Assembly (NCBI GenBank): GCA_913776195.1
Contig: CAJYMH010000027.1
Span: 16,093 to 80,092, forward strand
Direction of reading: 5' to 3'
Source of the DNA: an uncultured Caulobacter sp.
GTDB lineage: Bacteria; Pseudomonadota; Alphaproteobacteria; Caulobacterales; Caulobacteraceae
Length of the DNA: 64,000 nucleotides
Position 1 is the stretch's first letter. Every line of letters begins with the position of its first letter. The position numbers were made by a program, and so were the translations under genes. Shown here piece after piece: positions 25,200 to 32,863 of the stretch. The notes below the pieces were generated by a model, which saw nothing but the letters and a program-made list of their open reading frames with translations, made no database searches and was not told the origin of the DNA.

Positions 25200-26041
25200 C
25201 AGGCCGGCTTCTTGAAGCGCAGGGTCATGCGGTCGCTTTCGCCGATGGCGTCATACTTGGCGCGATCAAAGTCGGCCGCCGGCTGCTGACCCGACGCTGC
25301 GCTCTGGCGCACGGGCGGCAGTGTCCAGACGCCGAAGGGGTGATCCTTGGTGTCCTTCGGGTTGGCGTTGATCTCCGACTGTCCGTCCAGCTTGAAGCCG
25401 GCCTTCTCGGCCAGGGCGATCACGGTGGCGGTCGACAGGTAGCCGTCGGTGCCGCCGCCAGCCTGCGGCTTCGGATCGGCGCGATGATCCTCGACGGCCA
25501 GCAGGCCGCCCGGCTTCAGCACGGCGAAGAAGTCGGCGAAGATCTTGTCGGCGACGCCAGCGGCGGTCCAATTGTGAACGTTGCGGGCGGTCAGAACGAG
25601 ATCGGCGGAGTTCGGCGCGCCCAGCGGCTTGGACACGGCGCCGAAGTTCACGAACTTGATCGCGCCCCACTTGGCCTGGTCGGCGTACTTGGCCTCGAAA
25701 TCAGCGCGAGCCTTGCGGGCGCCTTCGGTGACCTTCGGGTTATCAAGGTCGGTCACGCCGGCGACGTAATGGCCGCCGGTCGCCTTGGCGTAGGGAGCCA
25801 GGATCTCCAGCCAGTAGCCGCCGCCCGGCGACACCTCGATCACCGTCTGCTTGGGCTTCAGCCCCCAGAAGGTCAGGCTTTCGACGGGATGGCGATGCGG
25901 ATCGCGCGCCACATTGGCGGGCGCCCGGTTCGGGCTGGCCACGGCGGCGGTCAGGGCTGCGTCGGCGGCGAAGGCGGCCGGAGCCGCGATCAGGGCCGCG
26001 GCGGCGAAGCCGGCGGCGATAGCGAGGCGTCGAGTGGTCAT
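25199..26041 (-). CDS. Exported class I methyltransferase-like protein, Sec signal
   Basis: 280 aa paralog of the following gene. The signal peptide is MTTRRLAIAAGFAAAALIAA ending AFA-A. The mature domain is collinear with its neighbour: FWGLKPKQTVIEVSPGGGYW (motif I), DLVLTARNVHNW, FAVLKPGGLLAVEDHR, NANPKDTKDHPFGVWTLPP. It is soluble periplasmic, whereas its neighbour appears to be a lipoprotein. First gene of the pair. Methyltransferase activity is inferred from the fold only. Confidence 0.87.
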   Translation of the reverse strand: MTTRRLAIAAGFAAAALIAAPAAFAADAALTAAVASPNRAPANVARDPHRHPVESLTFWGLKPKQTVIEVSPGGGYWLEILAPYAKATGGHYVAGVTDLDNPKVTEGARKARADFEAKYADQAKWGAIKFVNFGAVSKPLGAPNSADLVLTARNVHNWTAAGVADKIFADFFAVLKPGGLLAVEDHRADPKPQAGGGTDGYLSTATVIALAEKAGFKLDGQSEINANPKDTKDHPFGVWTLPPVRQSAASGQQPAADFDRAKYDAIGESDRMTLRFKKPA

Positions 26042-26127
26042 GGTGGAGCTCCTGGGTGTTTTTCGTTGGAGCGGAGCCTTACGGGCGGAGCGTGACCGAT
26101 CAAGGGCGAATCTTGCGGATTCGACCC

Positions 26128-26155
26128 CTTGAAGCGATTTCGCACGATCCTAACT
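26128..26155 (+). promoter_or_regulatory. Probable sigma-32 heat-shock promoter of hsp20
   Basis: A CCCCTTGAAG -35 element (CTTGAA at 26128-26133) matches the RpoH consensus exactly. After a 15-base spacer, CCTAACT (26149-26155) is a partial match to the CCCATNT -10 element. It is placed ~110 bases upstream of the small heat-shock gene. Confidence 0.65.
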
Positions 26156-26187
26156 GATACTCCGAAGGCGCCGATGTCGGGCCTTCA

Positions 26188-26259
26188 CGGACTTGCAGGC
26201 GGGGCCGATCCGGGCCGCCGAAAAGTCCGACAACCGCAACCTTGCTTACGCAAAGAAGG
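26188..26259 (+). ncRNA. ROSE-like RNA thermometer in the hsp20 leader
   Basis: The leader folds into two hairpins. The first has an outer stem CGGACTT/AAGTCCG (26188-26194, 26223-26229) and an inner stem GGCGG/CCGCC (26198-26202, 26215-26219). The second pairs CCTT-G-CTT (26240-26247) with AAGAAGG (26253-26259) around the loop ACGCA, with a single bulged G (26244). The 3' strand is the ribosome-binding site itself. A UUGCU strand with an unpaired G masking the Shine-Dalgarno sequence is the diagnostic core of ROSE elements of rhizobial small heat-shock genes. Confidence 0.75.
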
Positions 26260-26267
26260 ATGTGACC

Positions 26268-26729
26268 ATGCGTACGATCGACCTGTCCCCCCTGTACCGC
26301 TCTGTCGTCGGCTTCGACCGTCTGGCCGCGCTGCTTGACGCCGCCGCTACCAACGAAGCCGCCAGCGGTTACCCGCCCTACAACATCGAGCGGACCGACG
26401 AGAACGCCTACCGCATCGAGATCGCGGTCGCGGGCTTCAAGCCGGAAGAGCTGAACATCGAGGTCAAGGAAAACCTCCTGACCGTTCAAGGCCGCAAGAC
26501 GGCTAATGATGAAGCCAAGCGCTACCTGCATCGCGGCCTGGCCGAGCGTAACTTCGACCGCAAGTTCCAGCTCGCCGACTACGTCGTTGTGACCGACGCC
26601 CAGCTGCGCGACGGCCTGCTGGCCATCTCGCTGAAGCGCGAACTGCCGGAATCTCTGAAGCCGCGCCGCATCGAGATTTCGACGGCTGCGATCGACGCTC
26701 CGCTGATCGAAGGCGAGAAGGCCGCCTAA
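26268..26729 (+). CDS. Small heat-shock protein, Hsp20 / alpha-crystallin family
   Basis: 153 aa ATP-independent holdase, IbpA-like. The alpha-crystallin domain runs from YPPYNIERTDENAYRIEIAV through FKPEELNIEVKENLLTVQGR and YLHRGLAERNFDRKFQLADY to GLLAISLKRELPESLKPRRI. The C-terminal I-x-I/V-type anchor is not obvious. The ATG at 26268 follows AAGAAGGA, which is sequestered in the ROSE-like hairpin. A sigma-32-type promoter lies upstream and a strong terminator downstream, so it is a single-gene heat-shock unit. Confidence 0.95.
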   Translation: MRTIDLSPLYRSVVGFDRLAALLDAAATNEAASGYPPYNIERTDENAYRIEIAVAGFKPEELNIEVKENLLTVQGRKTANDEAKRYLHRGLAERNFDRKFQLADYVVVTDAQLRDGLLAISLKRELPESLKPRRIEISTAAIDAPLIEGEKAA

Positions 26730-26777
26730 GCGGCCTCACAAAACGCCGGCCCTTCCCCAGGCTGGCCTAAACGACGG

Positions 26778-26810
26778 AAAGGCGGCGCAGCGATGCGCTG
26801 CCTTTTCTCA
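26778..26810 (+). terminator. Terminator of hsp20
   Basis: A 12-bp stem AAAGGCGGCGCA/TGCGCTGCCTTT (one G-U pair) with loop GCGA is followed by TCTCATTT. The 3' end overlaps the last codon of the convergent pentapeptide-repeat gene. The A/T-rich stem base may let it work in both directions. Confidence 0.85.
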
Positions 26811-28142
26811 TTTCGGTGCGCTCTCAGCCTCGGCGGATGGAGGCTCCTTGGGCGGCAACGGACCGAACTCGTCGTGGGTCGGCTCGCCCTTCGGCGGCTC
26901 GAAGCCCTGAACTTGGCGGAAATCCACGTCCTTTATGCTGGCCCCGTCCATCAGGGCGGCCGTCAGGTCCGCCCCGCGCATGTCGGCGGCGTCGAGGACA
27001 GCGGCGGTCAGGTTGGCGGTCTGGGCGGAGACATAGCGCAGCTTGGCGCCCGTCACGTCCGTGGGGATTTCGCGCCCGCCCAAGGGCAACGGCCCCAGAT
27101 ACGCTCCACGCAGATCGGCCTTGGTCAGGTCCGCTCGCATCAGCTTGGCGCCGCGCAGGTCGGCCCCGCGCAGGTTCGCCGCCCGAAGGTCGGCCCCCTC
27201 CAGCTTCGCCCCCTGCAAATGCGCGCCTGACAGATCCAGGCCCATCATGATCGCGCCCTTGGCGCTCATCGCCGTCAGCCGCATGCCTTTCAGCGCCCCG
27301 CCCAGGGGACGCAAATCCTCGCCGTCCAGCTTCGCCGCCGCGCCTTCCTTGCCGCCGGTTCTGCACCAGGCCTGGTTGGCCTTGGCCTGTTCCAGCAGCG
27401 CCGGCGACTTCTCGATCGCCTCGGGCGTGGGCTCGCGGAGCACCTGCTCCATGCGCGCGCCCTGAACGCTGGCCTTCAGCAAGTTCGCCCCGACCAGAAC
27501 CGCTCCGGCGAAGTTGGCGTTGTCCAGGTTCGCGCCGCTCATGTCGGCGTTCTCCATCAGGGCGCCGCTGAAATTGGCGTCCTTCAGGTTCGCTCCGATC
27601 AGCTTGGCCCCCACCAGGGAACAGTCGGTGAAGTCCGCGGCGAACGCTGACACGCCGCTCATCTCGGCGTCATTCAGGATCGCGCCGGTGAAGTTCGCCT
27701 GATCAACCTCGCCCGCACGCTCCTCGTGGCGCGAGATGTCCAAACCATTCTTCGCCCCCGGAATCGCCACCTTGCCTTCACGGAAATCCGCGCCGGTCAG
27801 GTCGGCCTGGGACAGGTTCGCCCCACGCAGGCACACGCCCCGCAGGTCCGCCTTCACCATCACCGCTTGGCGCAGGTCGGCCATGCGCAGATCGCAGCCG
27901 AACAGGTCAGCCCGTTCCAGCTTGGTGCGGATCAGACGACAGCCTTCCAGGATCGAGGCCGACAGGTCGGCTTCCGAAAGGTTTCGACCGGAAAGGTTCA
28001 GGCCGCCCAGATGGACGAAACGCAGCGACGCCCGGCGTCCGCCCGGCTTGCGTTGCAGATATCGCTCATGCGAGCCGACGATGAGGTCGAGCTCGGCTTG
28101 GGACAGCCGGCGGCGGCCGGCGAGTTTCGCTTGGGCGGACAA
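26808..28142 (-). CDS. Pentapeptide-repeat protein, downstream copy
   Basis: 444 aa, starting at TTG with a GGAAG ribosome site; an in-frame stop lies just upstream. A short conserved head (RRRLSQAELDLIVGSHERYL, GGRRASLRFVHLGGLNLSGR) precedes a first block of A(D/N)LXX repeats (~residues 45-235). A non-repeat linker carries NQAWCRTGGKEG, and a second repeat block runs to ~420 (LSGAHLQGAKLEGADLRAAN). The tail is acidic and Pro-rich. The fold is a right-handed quadrilateral beta-helix, and no enzymatic motif is seen. Paralogous to the gene just upstream. Function unknown. Confidence 0.9.
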   Translation of the reverse strand: MSAQAKLAGRRRLSQAELDLIVGSHERYLQRKPGGRRASLRFVHLGGLNLSGRNLSEADLSASILEGCRLIRTKLERADLFGCDLRMADLRQAVMVKADLRGVCLRGANLSQADLTGADFREGKVAIPGAKNGLDISRHEERAGEVDQANFTGAILNDAEMSGVSAFAADFTDCSLVGAKLIGANLKDANFSGALMENADMSGANLDNANFAGAVLVGANLLKASVQGARMEQVLREPTPEAIEKSPALLEQAKANQAWCRTGGKEGAAAKLDGEDLRPLGGALKGMRLTAMSAKGAIMMGLDLSGAHLQGAKLEGADLRAANLRGADLRGAKLMRADLTKADLRGAYLGPLPLGGREIPTDVTGAKLRYVSAQTANLTAAVLDAADMRGADLTAALMDGASIKDVDFRQVQGFEPPKGEPTHDEFGPLPPKEPPSAEAESAPK

Positions 28143-28163
28143 GGCTTTGCTTCCGGCTCATAA

Positions 28164-28185
28164 CGATAGATGTCGCTATCTATCG
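28164..28185. promoter_or_regulatory. Perfect inverted repeat between the pentapeptide genes
   Basis: Arms CGATAGAT (28164-28171) and ATCTATCG (28178-28185) around GTCGCT. It lies about 20 bases upstream of the start of the downstream pentapeptide gene, so it may be an operator or a processing hairpin in the intergenic mRNA. Confidence 0.4.
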
Positions 28186-28234
28186 CCCAGAAGCCCAACC
28201 GAACCGTTAAGGCGCTAAGCTTCGAAGAACGACG

Positions 28235-29503
28235 TTATATAAACCCCTCAAGGCCGCGTGCGCCCTGCCGGATCACCTCGGTCAGGTCGATGTCCTTGAG
28301 CATGGCGTTGGTGAAGTTCGCGCGGGAGATGTCCGCTCCCCGCAACACCGCCTGGCGAAGGTCCGCCCGCGCAAGGTCGGCGCTCTTCAGCACCGCCTCA
28401 GACAGGTCCGACGGCAGAACCCTGTCCTTGCCGATCAGCAGAGGCCCCAACTGGGCGTCGCGCAAATCGGCCTCCGAGAGCTTTGCGCCGTTCAACTTGG
28501 CGCCCCGCAGATCGGCGCGGCGCAGGTTGCAGGACCGCAGATCGGCCCCCTGAAGCTGCGCGCCCTGAAGCTGAACGCCTTCCATGTCGAGACCGTAGAA
28601 CACCGCTCCCTTGGCGCTCATGGCCGTCAGGTTGAAGCCCTTGATCGAACCCAGGCTGCGCAGATCGGCCTTGTCGAACAGGGACGGCTTGCCCTCCGCC
28701 CCGCCGGTCTCGCACCACTTGGCGTGGTCGCGCACCATCTGCGGATAGGGCGAGCTGTGGTCGTCCTTGATCTCCTTGGGGTCGGTCAGTACGCCCTGCA
28801 GGTTGGCGTCGATGGTGTTCCAGGCGAAGGTCTTGGCCCCCACCATGATGGCGTCGCGCAGGTCCGCGCCCCGCAAATCCGCGCCAGACAGGTCCGCGCC
28901 TGCCAGGTTGCAGCCGCTCAGGGAGGCCTGCTTCAGGTTCGCGCGGACCAGCTTGGCGTCTTTCAGCACCGCGTCGGTGAAGTCCGCCCGGATGGCCATG
29001 ATGCCCGACAGACGCGACCGCTCAAGGTTGGCGCCCACCAAATTGGTGCTTTGCGCCTGGGTCGACAGACCACCGCGCTGGGTATGCTCCATGACGCGGT
29101 AGCCTTCCTTGCGGTCGGCGGCGGCGATGGCCCCCTCTCGCAGGTCGGCCTCGAACATGTCAGCGCCGGTCAGGTTCGCGCCGCGCAGGCAGGCGCCGCG
29201 CATGTCCGCGCGACGCAGGGAGGCCTCGACGAGATCGACTTCCGTCATGTCCGCGCCGAACAGCACGGCGTTGTCCAGCCGCGCCCCCGCCATGCGGGTC
29301 TGATGCATGACCGCGCCGGAAAAGTCGGCGTCGCACAGATTTCGGCCGCGTAGATCCAGGCCCGACAGATCGGTGAAGCTGAACACGGCGCGCCCGCCGC
29401 CCATACGAGCCGACCACAACCGATCATGCTTGGCGCAGATCAGATCGACTTCCTGCTGCGTGAGACGCCGATGCGTGACACCGGGCGCCGGCGACGCGAC
29501 CAT
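28235..29503 (-). CDS. Pentapeptide-repeat protein, upstream copy
   Basis: 422 aa. Same architecture as its downstream neighbour: head HRRLTQQEVDLICAKHDRLW and FSFTDLSGLDLRGRNLCDAD, first A(D/N)LXX block, linker with HAKWCETGGAEG, then a second block (LDMEGVQLQGAQLQGADLRS) ending at LEGFI. The shared WC-x-TGG-x-EG linker and preceding LTAMSAKGA segment show a defined subfamily produced by duplication. Predicted cytosolic beta-helix. Role unknown. Confidence 0.92.
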   Translation of the reverse strand: MVASPAPGVTHRRLTQQEVDLICAKHDRLWSARMGGGRAVFSFTDLSGLDLRGRNLCDADFSGAVMHQTRMAGARLDNAVLFGADMTEVDLVEASLRRADMRGACLRGANLTGADMFEADLREGAIAAADRKEGYRVMEHTQRGGLSTQAQSTNLVGANLERSRLSGIMAIRADFTDAVLKDAKLVRANLKQASLSGCNLAGADLSGADLRGADLRDAIMVGAKTFAWNTIDANLQGVLTDPKEIKDDHSSPYPQMVRDHAKWCETGGAEGKPSLFDKADLRSLGSIKGFNLTAMSAKGAVFYGLDMEGVQLQGAQLQGADLRSCNLRRADLRGAKLNGAKLSEADLRDAQLGPLLIGKDRVLPSDLSEAVLKSADLARADLRQAVLRGADISRANFTNAMLKDIDLTEVIRQGARGLEGFI

Positions 29504-29551
29504 GGATGCTCCACCCTTCCAGAGTTAGGGCGGAAGCTTCACCTGATACGA

Positions 29552-30199
29552 TTAACGCAAGCTTTCCAACGGCTTCGACAATAGTCCGGCGGCATGCAGA
29601 CGACGGGCGGGCTCGCTGTCTTTAGGAACCCATAGCCGCGTATGGCCAAGATCGGCGTAGCGGGTCAGGGCCGCCTCCAGTCCCTCGCCTTCGGAAAGCT
29701 CGAACTGGGCCTCATAACCGTCGGCGCCGAACGCAGCCTCCACCAGCGGCCTTCCGGTCTTCAGCTTGTGCACGAAACCGGCGCACAAAACGAAGGCCTC
29801 CTTCGCCAACAGACCAGTCTCCACCTGTAATCCCGCCTCATGCAGACGGTGCGTCCCCTGCCCGGAGGCGAAGGGCGACGGGTCCTCGCAGGCGATAACC
29901 ACCCGCGTCACGCCGGCCGCGACCAGATGCTGCGAACAGGACGGCGCCCCGCTGGTCCGCGCGCCGCAGGGCTCGAGGGTGACATAGGCCGTCGCGCCGG
30001 GGGCCGAACCGCCCAGGGCCGCCACCGCCTGCTCTTCGGCATGCGGACGGCCGCCGACGCCGGTGGCGGCCTCGGCGAGCAACGTCTCACCGTCGGCGAT
30101 GACGCAGCCGACGACCGGATTGGGCCAGGTCTTGCCAAGATTGCCCCGGGCGACCGTGATCGCCCGGCGCATATGCTGGATGTCGAGGTCGTTCGACAT
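29552..30199 (-). CDS. RibD-like deaminase-domain protein
   Basis: 215 aa. The N-terminal ~145 residues are a CMP/dCMP-type zinc deaminase of the RibD kind: MRRAITVARGNLGKTWPNPV, zinc-site His53/Glu55 (RPHAEEQAV), Cys78 and Cys88 (TLEPCGARTSGAPSC). The remaining ~70 residues (LVEAAFGADGYEAQFELSEG onward) are too short to be the RibD reductase domain. It could be a stand-alone pyrimidine deaminase for riboflavin synthesis or a deaminase with another substrate. Ends 9 bases before gpmA's stop on the same strand, so probably co-transcribed. Confidence 0.82.
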   Translation of the reverse strand: MSNDLDIQHMRRAITVARGNLGKTWPNPVVGCVIADGETLLAEAATGVGGRPHAEEQAVAALGGSAPGATAYVTLEPCGARTSGAPSCSQHLVAAGVTRVVIACEDPSPFASGQGTHRLHEAGLQVETGLLAKEAFVLCAGFVHKLKTGRPLVEAAFGADGYEAQFELSEGEGLEAALTRYADLGHTRLWVPKDSEPARRLHAAGLLSKPLESLR

Positions 30200-30208
30200 C
30201 CCCGTTCC

Positions 30209-30922
30209 CTAGCCGACGGCCGGCAGGGGTTGGGCGCGAGTCTCGTCCAGATAGCGCGCGCCGGTCGGCTTCAGGTCGCCATCCAGCTCGATCAGAAGCG
30301 GATTGCCGGTCGGGATCTCCACGCCGACGATCTTGTCGTCCGGCACGTTGAACAGGTGCTTCACGATGGCGCGAAGCGAGTTGCCGTGGGCGGCGACCAG
30401 GATGGTCTCGCCCGCCTTCAGTTTCGGCGCGATCTCGGCGTCCCAGTACGGCAGCACGCGGTCCAGGGTGGTCTTCAGACTTTCGGTCACCGGCACGGCG
30501 TGGCCGGCGTAGCGGGGATCGGCAGCGAAATCGTACTCGCCGCCCGGCGCTAGGTCCGGCGGCGGAATGTCGTACGACCGGCGCCAGATGGTCACCTGCT
30601 CCTCGCCGTGCTTGGCGGCGGTCTCGGCCTTGTTCAGGCCCGTCAGCCCGCCGTAGTGGCGCTCGTTCAAACGCCAGTCCTTGACCACCGGCACGTCCGA
30701 CTGGCCAGCGGCGGCCAGGGCCAGGTCGTTGGTGCGCTGGGCGCGCGTCAGAACCGAGGTGTAGGACCGATCGAACTTCAGGCCGGCGGCCTTGATCAGC
30801 TCCCCGCCCTTGGTCGCCTGGGCCTCGCCCTCGGCGGTCAGGTCCACATCCACCCAGCCGGTGAAGCGGTTTTCCAGGTTCCACTGGCTTTGGCCGTGGC
30901 GAAGCAGGACGAGCGCGGGCAT
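30209..30922 (-). CDS. gpmA: 2,3-bisphosphoglycerate-dependent phosphoglycerate mutase
   Basis: 237 aa glycolytic enzyme interconverting 3- and 2-phosphoglycerate. The phospho-histidine motif is [10 protein letters not shown] (His9). Family motifs [54 protein letters not shown] and [14 protein letters not shown] are all present. The ATG has GGAGG six bases upstream. Slightly shorter than E. coli GpmA, as usual in alphaproteobacteria. Confidence 0.96.
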   Translation of the reverse strand: MPALVLLRHGQSQWNLENRFTGWVDVDLTAEGEAQATKGGELIKAAGLKFDRSYTSVLTRAQRTNDLALAAAGQSDVPVVKDWRLNERHYGGLTGLNKAETAAKHGEEQVTIWRRSYDIPPPDLAPGGEYDFAADPRYAGHAVPVTESLKTTLDRVLPYWDAEIAPKLKAGETILVAAHGNSLRAIVKHLFNVPDDKIVGVEIPTGNPLLIELDGDLKPTGARYLDETRAQPLPAVG

Positions 30923-31036
30923 CGGACCTCCAAATGTTGTTGCTGGTCGGGCTAAGGCTTGCGCGTTCCAGCGTCAAGCACGCCCTCCCCACGCGCGGCG
31001 CGCGTGCTATAGGACCGATCCGCGCAAGGATTCTTC

Positions 31037-31327
31037 ATGTCTGACCGCATCGTCCTGCCTGCCCTGGCCCTCCTCGCCGCCGCCCTGATCGGTCTGGCGA
31101 TGATTTGGCCGCAGGGTCTCGGCGCCCGATCCCCCGGCCCCTTCGGCTCGCAGCCCGTGCAGCAGCGCCCCGAGGTTCAGGCCGCCATCCAGCGCGAGGA
31201 GGCCGCCGCCGCCCGCCGCGCCCAGCAGGAGCAAAAGGAGCAGCGCATCCCCGCGCCCACGCCCAGCGCTCCCCGCGAACCCGCGCCGCCGGCCGAGCCG
31301 CCCGTTCTGCGGGAGGAGACCCCGTGA
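31037..31327 (+). CDS. Small membrane-anchored protein of unknown function
   Basis: 96 aa. One N-terminal membrane helix (IVLPALALLAAALIGLAMIW) is followed by a Gln/Ala/Glu-rich, probably coiled-coil stretch (QAAIQREEAAAARRAQQEQK) and a Pro-rich end. The ATG has an AAGGA site. Its stop overlaps the GTG start of kdsD (GTGA), so it is the first gene of a three-gene operon. Confidence 0.75.
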   Translation: MSDRIVLPALALLAAALIGLAMIWPQGLGARSPGPFGSQPVQQRPEVQAAIQREEAAAARRAQQEQKEQRIPAPTPSAPREPAPPAEPPVLREETP

Positions 31328-32280
31328 GCGAATTCGACGCCGCAGCCGTCGGCCGACGTGTCCTGAAGATCGAGGCCGAGGGCCTGGCCGCCCTGGCCGC
31401 CAGCCTCGACAAGCCTTTCGTCAAGGCGGTCGAGACCCTGTTCAAGGCCAAAGGCAAGATCGTCTGCACCGGCGTGGGCAAGAGCGGCCATGTGGCGCGC
31501 AAGATCGCCGCCACCCTGGCCTCCACCGGATCGCCCGCCATGTTTGTCCACGCCGCCGAGGCCAGCCACGGTGACCTGGGCATGATCGGCAAGGGTGACG
31601 TGATCCTGGCCCTGTCCAAGTCGGGCGAGGCGCGAGAACTGTCCGACATGCTGGCCTATGGCGCCCGCTTCGGGATTCCGATCATCGCTATCACCGCCAA
31701 TGCCGACAGCCAGCTAGGCCGCGCCGCGGACATCCCCCTGCTGCTGCCCGATTCCGCCGAGGCGACGGCCGAGGTCAACGCTCCGACCACCTCCACCACC
31801 CAGCAGATGGCCCTGGGGGACGCCCTGGCCGTGGCCCTGCTGGAGCGTCGCGGCTTCACCGCCGCCGATTTCCGCATCTTCCACCCCGGCGGCAAGCTGG
31901 GCGCCATGCTGCGCACGGTGTCGGACCTGATGCACAAGGACGGCGAGTTGCCGCTCGTCCCTTCGACAAAGACCATGGCCCAGGCTCTTCTGGTCATGAC
32001 CGAGAAGCGCTTCGGCTGCGTGGGCGTCACCTCGCCCGACGGCCGTCTCGCCGGCCTGATCACCGACGGCGACCTGCGCCGCCACATGGACGGCCTAATG
32101 ACCCACAGCGCCGGCGAGGTGATGACCGCCAATCCGCTGACCATCGCCCCCGGGGCCCTGGCCGCAGAGGCCCTGAAGCTGATGAACGACCGCCGCATCA
32201 CCGTGCTGTTCGTGGTCGAGGCCAAGCGCCCGGTGGGCATCCTGCACATCCACGACCTGCTTCGCGCCGGCGTGATCTGA
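31324..32280 (+). CDS. kdsD: Arabinose-5-phosphate isomerase, KdsD/KpsF family
   Basis: 318 aa. Converts ribulose-5-phosphate to arabinose-5-phosphate for Kdo synthesis. An N-terminal SIS domain (IVCTGVGKSGHVARKIAATL, STGSPAMFVHAAEASHGDLG, LALSKSGEARELSDML, APTTSTTQQMALGDALAVAL) is followed by two CBS domains (VSDLMHKDGELPLV; SAGEVMTANPLTIAPGALAA). The GTG overlaps the upstream small gene and the stop overlaps the GNAT gene (TGATG). Cytosolic, feeding LPS inner-core assembly. Confidence 0.94.
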   Translation: MSEFDAAAVGRRVLKIEAEGLAALAASLDKPFVKAVETLFKAKGKIVCTGVGKSGHVARKIAATLASTGSPAMFVHAAEASHGDLGMIGKGDVILALSKSGEARELSDMLAYGARFGIPIIAITANADSQLGRAADIPLLLPDSAEATAEVNAPTTSTTQQMALGDALAVALLERRGFTAADFRIFHPGGKLGAMLRTVSDLMHKDGELPLVPSTKTMAQALLVMTEKRFGCVGVTSPDGRLAGLITDGDLRRHMDGLMTHSAGEVMTANPLTIAPGALAAEALKLMNDRRITVLFVVEAKRPVGILHIHDLLRAGVI

Positions 32281-32753
32281 TGGCGCACCGCCCCCTCGGT
32301 CGTGGCGAGACGGCCGTCCTGGCCCTCAACAACGCCAACAAGGTCGAGACCTCGCTCCTGACCCAGGAGGAGCTGGACGCCATGGCGGCCAACGCCTGGC
32401 GCGCCTGGGTGATCGGCGACGCAGACGCGGTGCTGATCGCCTTCGACCAGGACGGCGACTACGACAGCCCCAACTTCCTGTGGTTCCGCGACCGCTATGA
32501 GCGCTTCATCTATATCGACCGGGTGATCGTCTCCGAACGCGCCCGGGGCATGGGCATGGCCCGCGCGCTCTACGAGGCCGCCATTCAGGAGATGCGGGCC
32601 GACGGCCACAACGTCTTCTGCTGCGAGGTCAACTCCGACCCGCCCAATCCCGGCTCGGACGCATTCCACGCCGCCCTGGGCTTCGAGGAGGTCGGTGTCG
32701 CCCGTCTTGAGGATCGCGCGAAAAGCGTGCGTTACCTCGCCCGCCGGGTGTGA
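32280..32753 (+). CDS. GNAT-family N-acetyltransferase
   Basis: 157 aa. The acetyl-CoA-binding motif A is in YIDRVIVSERARGMGMARAL, with the beta-bulge and motif B in VFCCEVNSDPPNPGSDAFHA and ALGFEEVG. Family members resemble predicted acetyltransferases of the COG3818 type. Substrate unknown. Translationally coupled to kdsD through TGATG. Confidence 0.88.
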   Translation: MAHRPLGRGETAVLALNNANKVETSLLTQEELDAMAANAWRAWVIGDADAVLIAFDQDGDYDSPNFLWFRDRYERFIYIDRVIVSERARGMGMARALYEAAIQEMRADGHNVFCCEVNSDPPNPGSDAFHAALGFEEVGVARLEDRAKSVRYLARRV

Positions 32754-32863
32754 CGGAACTAGCGTCATCAGAAGTCATTACGCCCGCGGGGCGAACGGGC
32801 TCGCGACTTCGCGCGCCGCCCTCTACAACGTCACACAACACAACTACGCATCGCTGAGGTTCC

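Noticed and set aside
26808-29503. Repeated ~15-base units across both pentapeptide genes
   Set aside because: Explained by the A(D/N)LXX protein repeats; not a DNA-level satellite.
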